A stretch of DNA of 16,009 bases from an uncultured Collinsella sp. (GTDB taxonomy: Bacteria; Actinomycetota; Coriobacteriia; Coriobacteriales; Coriobacteriaceae), in contig URIE01000034.1 in NCBI GenBank assembly GCA_900547805.1, positions 1 to 16,009 of the forward strand. The letters are read 5' to 3'. Each line of letters starts with the position of its first letter. Within the stretch, counting starts at the first letter, position 1. The position numbers were made by a program, and so were the translations under genes. The notes under the pieces are model-generated. The model was not told where the DNA came from and made no database searches. It was given only the letters and a program-made list of their open reading frames with translations. Shown here in pieces: positions 1-5,669 of this stretch.

Positions 1-627
1 AGAATCTATGGGTATGCTCGAGTTTCGTCAGCAGATCAGAACCTGGATCGCCAACTGGATGCGCTGGGGCGGTTTCCGGTCCAAATGAATTTGATCTATG
101 CTGACAAAGCGAGTGGAAAGGACTTCAGGCGTCCTCAGTACCAGCGTCTTCTTCGTCGTCTGCGCGAAGGGGACGTTCTGGTGATTAAGAGTATCGACCG
201 ATTGGGTCGCGACTACCGGGAAGTTCTCGATGAATGGCGTCGTTTAACGACGGACAAACGCGTTGCCATCGTGGTGCTCGATATGCCATTGCTTGATACA
301 CGCGAACAACCCAATGGAATTACGGGGACTTTTATTGCCGACCTAGTGCTTCAGGTTTTGAGCTACGTGGCTCAGGTGGAGCGCGAAAACATAAAGCAGC
401 GCCAGGCGGAGGGTATCGCGTCGGCGCGTCTGCGGGGTGTGAGATTTGGGAGACCGACGCTCGAACGTCCGGATAGCTACCGCGATGTCATCAAATCATT
501 CGAAGGGGGTGAGGTTACGAGGCAAGAGGCCGCAATGCTTTTGAACGTTAGCGCATCGACGTTTGATCGTTGGAGACGGGCGGACGCGAACGGATATGAC
601 CGTTCGCCGTCTGCCCGTCCTCTTTAG
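1..627 (+). CDS. Serine recombinase (resolvase/invertase family), 5' end cut by window edge
   Basis: Small serine recombinase that would cut and rejoin DNA through a 5'-phosphoserine link. The frame is open from base 1, and the first visible residues read RIYGYARVSSADQN, the classic resolvase N-terminus with the nucleophilic Ser at visible residue 9 and Arg at residue 7. Probably only one to three residues are missing. The catalytic domain continues through SGKDFRRPQYQ and IKSIDRLGRDY, then the VERENIKQRQAEGI helix, the linker GVRFGRPT and a C-terminal helix-turn-helix (TRQEAAMLLNVSASTFDRW). Total visible length is 208 residues, close to the roughly 180-200 typical of resolvases and invertases. 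An internal ATG at base 85 would delete the active site and is not the start. The final codons also form a hairpin. Its target site cannot be told from the sequence; it could be a resolvase of a transposon or plasmid, a DNA invertase, or an island recombinase. Confidence 0.93.
   Translation, partial: RIYGYARVSSADQNLDRQLDALGRFPVQMNLIYADKASGKDFRRPQYQRLLRRLREGDVLVIKSIDRLGRDYREVLDEWRRLTTDKRVAIVVLDMPLLDTREQPNGITGTFIADLVLQVLSYVAQVERENIKQRQAEGIASARLRGVRFGRPTLERPDSYRDVIKSFEGGEVTRQEAAMLLNVSASTFDRWRRADANGYDRSPSARPL
573..626 (+). terminator. Hairpin embedded in the 3' end of the recombinase gene
   Basis: Bases 573-593 and 600-622 are imperfect complements. The inner 7 bp (CGAACGG/CCGTTCG) is perfect, and the rest pairs with two single-base bulges and one mismatch. 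The loop is about six bases, and TCTTT follows. This fits an intrinsic terminator that lies inside the coding region up to the stop codon. The T run is short, so termination is inferred. Confidence 0.5.
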
Positions 628-782
628 CTAGACATTTTGATGAGGGGAGTTTATTGCACAGGGCCCACTCCTTCCCTCGATGTTTATCCAGTTCACGCCC
701 TTGAATCAAATAGTGCCACTGCGTCGCCAATTCGTCTGCTATTTGACGAGGGGGAGGTTAAACGACTACCAAGGGATATGTA

Positions 783-1667
783 ATGAAGAAAAAGTTATTT
801 ACGGCAGTTCTGGCTTTTAGCGCGGCGGCGCTAATCGGCATTTCTCTACCACTCGGAATTACGGGTCGCGGCTGGAGTCCGACATGCGCATTTGCAGCGA
901 CTAAGAAAAGCGGAAAGAAGCCAAAGCCAGGTAAGAAGGATTCAGTAAAAATCGATCAACTAAACTGGAGTGTCTCAGAAGGCGTTGTTGATGGCGTCGA
1001 GATGATGACATTTGAATATGACAATAAATCGAGCTTCGATATTGCTCAGTTCACTATTCAGTTTGAGCCGAAAGGGGAGTTGACTGACGAACAGAAACTA
1101 CTGTTTACTGACGTTTTTGATGAGGAAGAGGCTACGCACGATTATTCAACGCTGAAAATGACGGCGGATAGCCAGCGAATCGTCGAGAAGCGAGAATCGG
1201 TTGATAGCGTTCCGTGCATTACCCATGGTGACTATGTCGCCAATGCCCAGCAGAATCAATATGACCTGATGGAGCCTTCAGTGGCGACTATTGCCTATCT
1301 AGGCGGCGATGGAAAGATATATCTCGAGTACTATAGTTTCAAGTCGAAAACCTATACGACTTCATCAAAAGGCGGTGTCAAGGCGTATGACTGGCCAACA
1401 AAAACCCTTGCAAAATCCTTGCCGAAGCCTGACTGCCCTATCGTTTATACGTCGTTAGACGAAAAAGACTGCCTTTCGTTTGTCGCATTTGGCATCGATC
1501 ATGATGGGTACGACAAATACATCAAAGCTTGCAAGAAAAAGGGATACAAGGACATCGAATATTCGTATGACAGCAGTTTTTGCGCAAAGGATAAAAAGGG
1601 ACGGGAACTGATGATCGGATATAGCGACCGAGATCAGCGGATGGACGTCAGCGTTTCAGTTGATTAA
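783..1667 (+). CDS. Secreted protein of unknown function (possible DUF6591-like C-terminus)
   Basis: I do not recognise a definite function. The 294-residue product begins with a clear Sec signal peptide: MKKK, a hydrophobic core at about residues 6-26, and a likely signal peptidase I site after CAFA (residue 38). A lysine/glycine/proline-rich stretch (residues 41-53) follows. Residues 58-97 look like a beta-rich extracellular domain (LNWSVSEG... TFEYDNKSSFDI... FTIQFEPKG), of the kind seen in small secreted Ig-like domains. The C-terminal 80 residues, with FVAFGIDHDGYDKYIKACKKKGY and a closing beta strand, resemble DUF6591-type proteins; this is memory-based and uncertain. It has four cysteines in the mature part. 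The start is supported by AAGGGA at 771-776, six bases before the ATG. Codon use is more AT-rich than in genes to the right. A hairpin terminator follows, so it is probably monocistronic. Confidence 0.75.
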   Translation: MKKKLFTAVLAFSAAALIGISLPLGITGRGWSPTCAFAATKKSGKKPKPGKKDSVKIDQLNWSVSEGVVDGVEMMTFEYDNKSSFDIAQFTIQFEPKGELTDEQKLLFTDVFDEEEATHDYSTLKMTADSQRIVEKRESVDSVPCITHGDYVANAQQNQYDLMEPSVATIAYLGGDGKIYLEYYSFKSKTYTTSSKGGVKAYDWPTKTLAKSLPKPDCPIVYTSLDEKDCLSFVAFGIDHDGYDKYIKACKKKGYKDIEYSYDSSFCAKDKKGRELMIGYSDRDQRMDVSVSVD

Positions 1668-1713
1668 GTTGGGCATATGATCGAATGATCAACGCGTTAT
1701 GATGCCTATGTAT

Positions 1714-1754
1714 GGATTGGGGTGCCGGCCTATGGTCTGTGCCCCAATCTTTCT
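1714..1754 (+). terminator. Intrinsic terminator after the secreted-protein gene
   Basis: GATTGGGG at 1715-1722 pairs perfectly with CCCCAATC at 1742-1749. A 19-base loop separates the arms, and TTTCT follows. It sits about 50 bases after the stop codon at 1667. Confidence 0.7.
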
Positions 1755-1790
1755 AAAGTTACGTGCAGCAGAATAGGTATTAAATTAACG

Positions 1791-1808
1791 TATGAATGTG
1801 TATTCATA
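1791..1808. promoter_or_regulatory. Perfect 7-bp dyad upstream of the DUF4230 gene
   Basis: TATGAAT (1791-1797), GTGT, ATTCATA (1802-1808) form an 18-base dyad about 110 bases before the start codon. It lies in an AT-rich spacer and upstream of a TTGACA at 1844-1849. It is a candidate operator; no binding protein can be named. The TTGACA has no -10 at normal spacing (TATAAA at 1861 is only 11 bases away), so no promoter is called. Confidence 0.35.
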
Positions 1809-1915
1809 TTATGTTGGATTTAAGTCCTTCCTTTCTGAATTGGTTGACATCAAAACCCAATATAAATGAATTGAATCCGTAATTACCCTGAGGACAACTG
1901 GAGGACAAGGGCTAA

Positions 1916-2563
1916 ATGAGCGTTTCCAATCCGTTTAAAACAATTGGCCAGAAGATAATTGTCGCCCTATTGGCGTTAGGCTTGATTGCAGCTTGCGGCG
2001 GCTGCGTGTACCTGTGGTTGACGCACGATCAGACCGTTATAAGCGATGATTCGATTCGGGAAGAAATTAAGCCGGTAACGAAGCTGCTTACCTACGAATA
2101 CGATTTTACTCAGGTTCTATATATTGACGATGCAGGGAATCCGTTTGGTTTTAACAACCCATTTACTACTAAGCGATATGTAGCGACCATCGATGGCAAG
2201 GCGGATATCGGCCTGAACGTAGACGATGAGAACCTGAAGGTAAAAGTCCATCGTTCGAAAAACAACGAGTCGGTAATAAAATCTGTTAATGTTACGCTTC
2301 CGCATTCCGAGATCGTGACGTTGTCAACGGATCCGAACTCGCTTAAAAAGTACGTTGAGGACAATGGTTTTCTTAATTGGAATCAGGTCAGTACGGACGA
2401 TTTAAATAAATTGCTTCAGCAGGCTGATAAGGACCAGAGGCAAAAGGTTCAAGAAAGTGGCATGCTGGAAAATTCTGATGAACGTGCAGTAAAACTGGTG
2501 AAAAAGCAGGTGTCGACGTTCTGTGGTCCAGACGTAAGGGTCAATGTCGAATCCGAAGATTAA
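1916..2563 (+). CDS. DUF4230-family membrane-anchored protein
   Basis: The 215-residue protein has one N-terminal membrane segment (about residues 12-36, IIVALLALGLIAACGG...) preceded by a short lysine-containing head, so the rest should face the outside. The body matches the DUF4230 pattern as I know it: LLTYEYDFTQV near residue 57, a YVATIDGKADIGLNVD stretch (88-103), the VTLPHSEIVTLSTDP strand (126-140), a FLNWNQV segment, and a helical C-terminus with ESGMLENSDERAVKLVKKQV (180-199). Family function is unknown. There is a CGGC pair at 27-30 at the end of the membrane segment, but it is not a clean lipobox. A GGAGGA ribosome site at 1900-1905 supports the ATG. It is separated from the upstream gene by a terminator, and a strong hairpin ends the unit. 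Composition is AT-rich like its left neighbour, consistent with an acquired segment. Confidence 0.8.
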   Translation: MSVSNPFKTIGQKIIVALLALGLIAACGGCVYLWLTHDQTVISDDSIREEIKPVTKLLTYEYDFTQVLYIDDAGNPFGFNNPFTTKRYVATIDGKADIGLNVDDENLKVKVHRSKNNESVIKSVNVTLPHSEIVTLSTDPNSLKKYVEDNGFLNWNQVSTDDLNKLLQQADKDQRQKVQESGMLENSDERAVKLVKKQVSTFCGPDVRVNVESED

Positions 2564-2599
2564 TATCTACCTTTGAAATCAAATTACTGATTCAGCTGA

Positions 2600-2640
2600 A
2601 TGCCCGCTATCGCGATGCCTTACGTTGCGATAGCGGGCAT
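2600..2640. terminator. Bidirectional hairpin between the convergent DUF4230 and trmL genes
   Basis: A perfect 14-bp stem pairs 2600-2613 (ATGCCCGCTATCGC) with 2627-2640 across a 13-base loop. It lies 37 bases past the DUF4230 stop and 67 bases past the trmL stop on the other strand. Neither side has a strong T run, so its role as terminator is inferred from stem strength and position. Confidence 0.6.
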
Positions 2641-2664
2641 CTCTGATTTCGTTTGAAGGGTGTC

Positions 2665-2713
2665 AATGTGACAATTGTCCGATATGACAACGGGACAGTC
2701 CCTTTGTCACATT
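2665..2713. repeat. Compound inverted-repeat element overlapping the trmL stop codon
   Basis: AATGTGACAA (2665-2674) is the exact reverse complement of TTGTCACATT (2704-2713). Inside are a 10-base palindrome GACAATTGTC (2670-2679), a TTGTC/GACAA pair (2675-2679 and 2686-2690) and GGGACAGTCCC (2692-2702). The right arm covers the trmL stop codon (2707-2709). It has the look of a short dispersed intergenic repeat of the GGGACA/TGTCCC type. Confidence 0.6.
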
Positions 2714-3306
2714 CCCGGAAAGCCTGTTTGGCGCAGAGCTTCGTAGAGGACGATGGCAGCGCTGTTGGAGAGGTTGAGTGCGCTGATGCGGTAGTCGTCG
2801 GGGTTGACGAAGTTGCCGCAGATATCTTGCTGAAGGATGGCCTCGTGGCTGTCCTCGGTATGCCCGAGCGACTCCTCGTGGGCCTCCCAGGCGTCGGCGT
2901 TTTCGAGCGAGTCGCAATCGCGCAACATGGGGATGCGCTCGCAGCGCTCGGGTGCCGCGGCAAGCAGTGGCTCGGGAATGCCCGAGCTCTCGCTGCCAAA
3001 GACCAAGTAGTCGCCATCGCGGTAGGTGCTCTGCGCATAGGTTCGGCGTGCCTTTTTGGTCAGCAGATGCAGGCGACCATCGGCGGGGGAGAGGTCATTG
3101 CGCGCAAGGAAATCCTCCCAGCCGGCATAGGTCGTCACGTCCAAGTTTTGCCAGTAGCCCAGGCCGGCGCGACGCACCGTCTTGTCGTCGAGCGAAAACC
3201 CCAGCGGCTCCACCAGATGCAGGCGGGTGCCGGTAACCACGCAGGTGCGGCCTATATTGCCCGTATTGGCCGGAATCTCGGGCGCATACAGCACAATGTT
3301 GAACAT
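2707..3306 (-). CDS. trmL: tRNA (cytidine(34)-2'-O)-methyltransferase (SPOUT family)
   Basis: This enzyme transfers a methyl group from S-adenosylmethionine to the ribose of the wobble base in certain leucine tRNAs. The 199-residue protein shows the SPOUT/TrmL motifs in order: PEIPANTGNIGRT at residues 9-21, VFGSESSGIPEP at 102-113, and the trefoil-knot helix ALNLSNSAAIVLYEALRQ at 176-193. The family is usually about 155 residues. The extra length is an acidic insert of about 45 residues (about 130-175) between the second and third motifs, just after RIPM. The chosen ATG at 3304-3306 starts exactly at MFNIVLY and has AAGGAG at 3311-3316 four bases upstream. The longer open frame to 3519 is read-through into antisense of the next gene. 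A strong terminator lies immediately upstream, so how trmL is transcribed is unclear. Confidence 0.92.
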   Translation of the reverse strand: MFNIVLYAPEIPANTGNIGRTCVVTGTRLHLVEPLGFSLDDKTVRRAGLGYWQNLDVTTYAGWEDFLARNDLSPADGRLHLLTKKARRTYAQSTYRDGDYLVFGSESSGIPEPLLAAAPERCERIPMLRDCDSLENADAWEAHEESLGHTEDSHEAILQQDICGNFVNPDDYRISALNLSNSAAIVLYEALRQTGFPGM

Positions 3307-3327
3307 GAATCTCCTTGGCTCAGAACG

Positions 3328-3362
3328 AAAAACCACCACGAAGTTAACCTTCGTGGTGGTTT
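3328..3362 (-). terminator. Rho-independent terminator after the CobW-like gene
   Basis: Bases 3330-3343 and 3349-3362 form a perfect 14-bp stem with a 5-base loop. On the minus strand it is followed by TTTTTCG. This is the best-formed terminator in the window; it lies 40 bases after the stop of the GTPase gene and only 22 bases before the trmL start codon. Confidence 0.9.
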
Positions 3363-3401
3363 GGCGGTTACGTAGACAGAAAAATGCCCGCTTGGATAAA
3401 C

Positions 3402-4532
3402 CTAGGCGCGGTGCCAGTCGGTCAGGCAGGCATCGAGGGAAGCGATGAGCGCATCCTTGTCCATGTGACGGCCGATGATGCACAGGCTCGTCATACGGTC
3501 GCCCGTCTCGTCGTCCCAAATCTGCATGATCTCGGGGTTCTCGTCGATGATCTTCTGCTTCTCGCCCTCGGGCGCGGAGTCAACGAACAGACCGTTCTCC
3601 ATCAGGCGCATTTGGTGGCCGGCCTGCTCGAACATGTAGCACATGTCCGGATCGCCGGTCTGCCACAGCGGACCCTTGACGCGGATGACCTCGTCGGGCC
3701 ACTCCTGCTCAACAAAATCGGTAAACTTCTGCAGGTCAAATGGCTTGCGGCGCGAGTACACAAAAGTCTCGATGTCGTACTCGAGCACCTCGGGGTCGTC
3801 GTGCTCCTCAGGATGCTCCATGGCCTCGATCCAAGCGGCGGAGTTGTAGGCGCGCATAAAGTCGAAGCGGTCGGTATCGAGCAGCTCCTCCATAGGGACC
3901 TCACCGTTTTGAGCCTCGACAATCACGGCGTCCTTCTGCAGGCTGCGCACGATAGCCTTGAGCTCGGCGATCTGCTCAGGGCTCACGGTATCGGTCTTGT
4001 TGAGGATCAGCGTGGAGCAGAACTCGATCTGCTGGATGAGCAGGCTCTCGATGTCGTCCTCGTCGATATCCTCGGCCAACAGGTCGCGGCCGCCGTTGAA
4101 CTCGTCGTACATGCGGGCGCAATCGACCACGGCCACGATGTTGTCGAGCGCGAGCTTGGGCTCGCCGCCCACCTTGGCCTCGTCGCAGAAGCTCGAGATG
4201 GTGTAGGCGATGGGGATGGGCTCGCAAATGCCCGAGGCCTCGATGATGATGTAATCGAAGTTGCCCGAATCGGCGATGCCCTGCAGCTGGTTGGCAAGGT
4301 CATCCGAAAGCGTGCAGCAGATGCAGCCGTTGGTGAGCGGGATGAGGTCATCGGTCTCGGAAAGGCCGCCGTCGGCGATGAGGCTGGCGTCGACGTTGAT
4401 CTCGCCGATATCGTTGACGATCACGGCGGCGCGGATGCCGCCGTCGTTAGCGAGGATGTGGTTGAGCAGCGTGGTCTTGCCGGCACCGAGGTATCCGGTA
4501 AGCATGATGATCTTCACGGGTTTGTTGGGCAT
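3402..4532 (-). CDS. COG0523/CobW-family GTPase, putative metallochaperone
   Basis: This is a G3E-class P-loop GTPase. Family members deliver or handle zinc, nickel or cobalt in the cytoplasm, including CobW, ZigA and YjiA types. The 376-residue product has Walker A GYLGAGKTT (residues 13-21), the family hallmark metal site GCICC (69-73), Walker B-like IIIEASG (95-101), the guanine specificity motif NKTD (178-181) and a CobW C-terminal domain from about 252 to 370, with ETFVYSRRKPFD and VKGPLWQTGD. An acidic Asp/Glu/His-rich loop lies near 239-248 (EHPEEHDDPE). I chose the second ATG (4530-4532) because AAAGGAGGG at 4536-4544 sits directly before it; the ATG at 4553 has no ribosome site. It lies 86 bases downstream of the ArsC-like gene on the same strand and ends in a strong terminator. 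The metal served cannot be told from sequence, and I saw no clear Zur-type operator. Confidence 0.9.
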   Translation of the reverse strand: MPNKPVKIIMLTGYLGAGKTTLLNHILANDGGIRAAVIVNDIGEINVDASLIADGGLSETDDLIPLTNGCICCTLSDDLANQLQGIADSGNFDYIIIEASGICEPIPIAYTISSFCDEAKVGGEPKLALDNIVAVVDCARMYDEFNGGRDLLAEDIDEDDIESLLIQQIEFCSTLILNKTDTVSPEQIAELKAIVRSLQKDAVIVEAQNGEVPMEELLDTDRFDFMRAYNSAAWIEAMEHPEEHDDPEVLEYDIETFVYSRRKPFDLQKFTDFVEQEWPDEVIRVKGPLWQTGDPDMCYMFEQAGHQMRLMENGLFVDSAPEGEKQKIIDENPEIMQIWDDETGDRMTSLCIIGRHMDKDALIASLDACLTDWHRA

Positions 4533-4535
4533 GTG

Positions 4536-4544
4536 CCCTCCTTT
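4536..4544 (-). promoter_or_regulatory. Ribosome binding site that fixes the GTPase start at 4532
   Basis: AAAGGAGGG on the minus strand, with its core four bases before the ATG at 4530-4532. It lies downstream of the alternative ATG at 4553, so it cannot serve that one. Confidence 0.7.
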
Positions 4545-4618
4545 GTTAGACATGGCTTACAGTTGAATCTTATGCCAAACGCCTGCTCTTATACCCACGC
4601 GCCGGCAAATAACACAGG

Positions 4619-4960
4619 CTACTCCCAGGCTCCCCATACATCGGGGCAATAACCGACGGTGGCCTTTTTGCCGTTGCGCACGATGGGCTCGGCTAGAACC
4701 TGCTGGTTCTCGAGCAACTTGTCGAAGCGCTGGCTAGGGGTGAGGTGCTGGATGAGCGCGAGCGTCTCCTCGTCCTTGGCCTTGGGGTTGAGCAGCTTGT
4801 CGATGCCGCCGACCGCCTGCATCACGCTCGTGAGCTCGCCTTTGCTCATCTCCTTTTCCTTAAGGTCGATAAACTGCACCTTGATGCGGCGCTCCTTAAA
4901 ATAGCGCTGGGCCTTCTTGGTATCGAAGGACTTCTTGGTGCCAAAAATCTGGATATTCAT
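4619..4960 (-). CDS. ArsC/Spx-fold protein lacking the catalytic cysteine
   Basis: The 113-residue protein aligns by pattern with the ArsC/Spx thioredoxin-like family: an opening beta strand MNIQIFGTKK, helix FDTKKAQRYFKERRIKV, FIDLKEKEMSKGEL, and the closing RPIV-like EPIVRNGKKATVGY (residues 91-104). At the active-site loop, where ArsC and Spx carry one or two cysteines, it reads KKSFDTKKA (9-17), so both positions are non-cysteine. The only Cys is C105, near the C-terminus. It therefore cannot use the classical arsenate-reductase mechanism and is better called an ArsC-like protein of unknown function. The start at 4958-4960 is set by similarity and by GGCGGA in the 11-base gap after the upstream flavoprotein stop, so the two genes are surely co-transcribed. 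The longer frame to 5059 overlaps the flavoprotein and is not used. Confidence 0.85.
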   Translation of the reverse strand: MNIQIFGTKKSFDTKKAQRYFKERRIKVQFIDLKEKEMSKGELTSVMQAVGGIDKLLNPKAKDEETLALIQHLTPSQRFDKLLENQQVLAEPIVRNGKKATVGYCPDVWGAWE

Positions 4961-4971
4961 GTTCCGCCGTT

Positions 4972-5595
4972 CTAACGAATGAAGTTGGTGCGCTCGCGAT
5001 CGGCTTCGGGGGCTTCGATGCCGGCAGCCTGTCCTGCCTCGATACAATGCAGGAGCCAAGCCATGTTCTTGCCGATGTTGCGCATGGTGGCCAGGCCCTC
5101 GGCGTCCTGGGCGGCCTCGCCCGGCATGGCACCAAAGACGTTGTTCCAGTATGTGGAGGCCACCACGGGCATCTGGTTGATAGTGAAGTATTTGTTGAGT
5201 ACATCGAAGGTGGTCGACGTGCCGCCGCGACGGGCGACGGCGACCGCGGCACCCGGCTTGTGCACAAAGGCCTTGCTGCCAGCATAGAATGCGCGGTCGA
5301 GAGCCGAGAGGATGCGTCCGCTGGGATGCGCATAGTAGACGGGGGAGCCAAAGACAAAACCGTCTGCCTGCTCGGCGGCAGCGATGAGCTCGTTCACCAC
5401 GTCGTCGTCAAAGGTGCAGCGACCGCCAAGCTTGCCGCACTGACCGCAGCCGATGCAGTCGCGGATGGGCTTGGCGCCCAGTTGGAATACCTCGCTGTCG
5501 ATGCCCTCGGCTTTAAGTTGCTCGGCGACTTCGGCGAGCGCGCGAGCGGTGTTGCCGTTTGCCTTGGGGCTGCCATTGACCAAAAGAACCTTCAT
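4972..5595 (-). CDS. NAD(P)H/FMN-dependent oxidoreductase with iron-sulfur flavoprotein motif
   Basis: A flavodoxin-fold protein of 207 residues in the NADPH-dependent FMN reductase/iron-sulfur flavoprotein group. The FMN phosphate loop is VNGSPKANGNTA (residues 6-17); the second flavin contact is FGSPVYYAHPSG (82-93). Between them, CIGCGQCGKLGGRC (47-60) gives C47, C50, C53 and C60, a compact CX2CX2CX6C motif of the kind that binds a 4Fe-4S cluster in Isf proteins, next to FDDDV. Members pass electrons between reduced carriers and small acceptors; the substrate here is unknown. The ATG at 5593-5595 is preferred over the overlapping GTG at 5596-5598 because GGGAG ends six bases before the ATG. 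It is the first gene of a pair with the ArsC-like gene, 11 bases downstream. Confidence 0.88.
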   Translation of the reverse strand: MKVLLVNGSPKANGNTARALAEVAEQLKAEGIDSEVFQLGAKPIRDCIGCGQCGKLGGRCTFDDDVVNELIAAAEQADGFVFGSPVYYAHPSGRILSALDRAFYAGSKAFVHKPGAAVAVARRGGTSTTFDVLNKYFTINQMPVVASTYWNNVFGAMPGEAAQDAEGLATMRNIGKNMAWLLHCIEAGQAAGIEAPEADRERTNFIR

Positions 5596-5632
5596 CACAA
5601 ACTCCCTCTGCTGTTGGTGACTTCTGCAGAGG

Positions 5633-5641
5633 ATTATCGCA
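5633..5641 (-). promoter_or_regulatory. Candidate extended -10 promoter of the flavoprotein operon
   Basis: On the minus strand TGCGATAAT is a 5/6 match to the -10 box with the TGn extension, about 38 bases before the start codon. No good -35 box is seen at the usual distance, which is acceptable for extended -10 promoters. Inferred. Confidence 0.4.
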
Positions 5642-5669
5642 CGATGGGGGAGGCGGTGCGGGCGTGGTG

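Noticed and set aside
548..730. Minus-strand 60-codon open frame after the recombinase
   Set aside because: No ribosome site or recognisable features; half of it lies antisense to the recombinase hairpin.
1..2640. Toxin-antitoxin or phage-defence cassette in the AT-rich segment
   Set aside because: Neither protein after the recombinase shows nuclease, toxin or antitoxin motifs; both look secreted or membrane-anchored.
2653..3375. Plus-strand open frame (240 codons) across trmL
   Set aside because: It is antisense to all conserved TrmL motifs and starts inside the repeat element.
3384..4652. Long plus-strand open frame (422 codons) opposite the GTPase gene
   Set aside because: It is a GC-rich shadow. 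The minus strand has clear Walker A, CxCC and NKxD motifs, while this frame shows only low-complexity Val/Leu/Asp text.
4619..4960. Annotation as arsenate reductase (arsC)
   Set aside because: The catalytic cysteine position is not Cys, and no arsenic-resistance genes are nearby.
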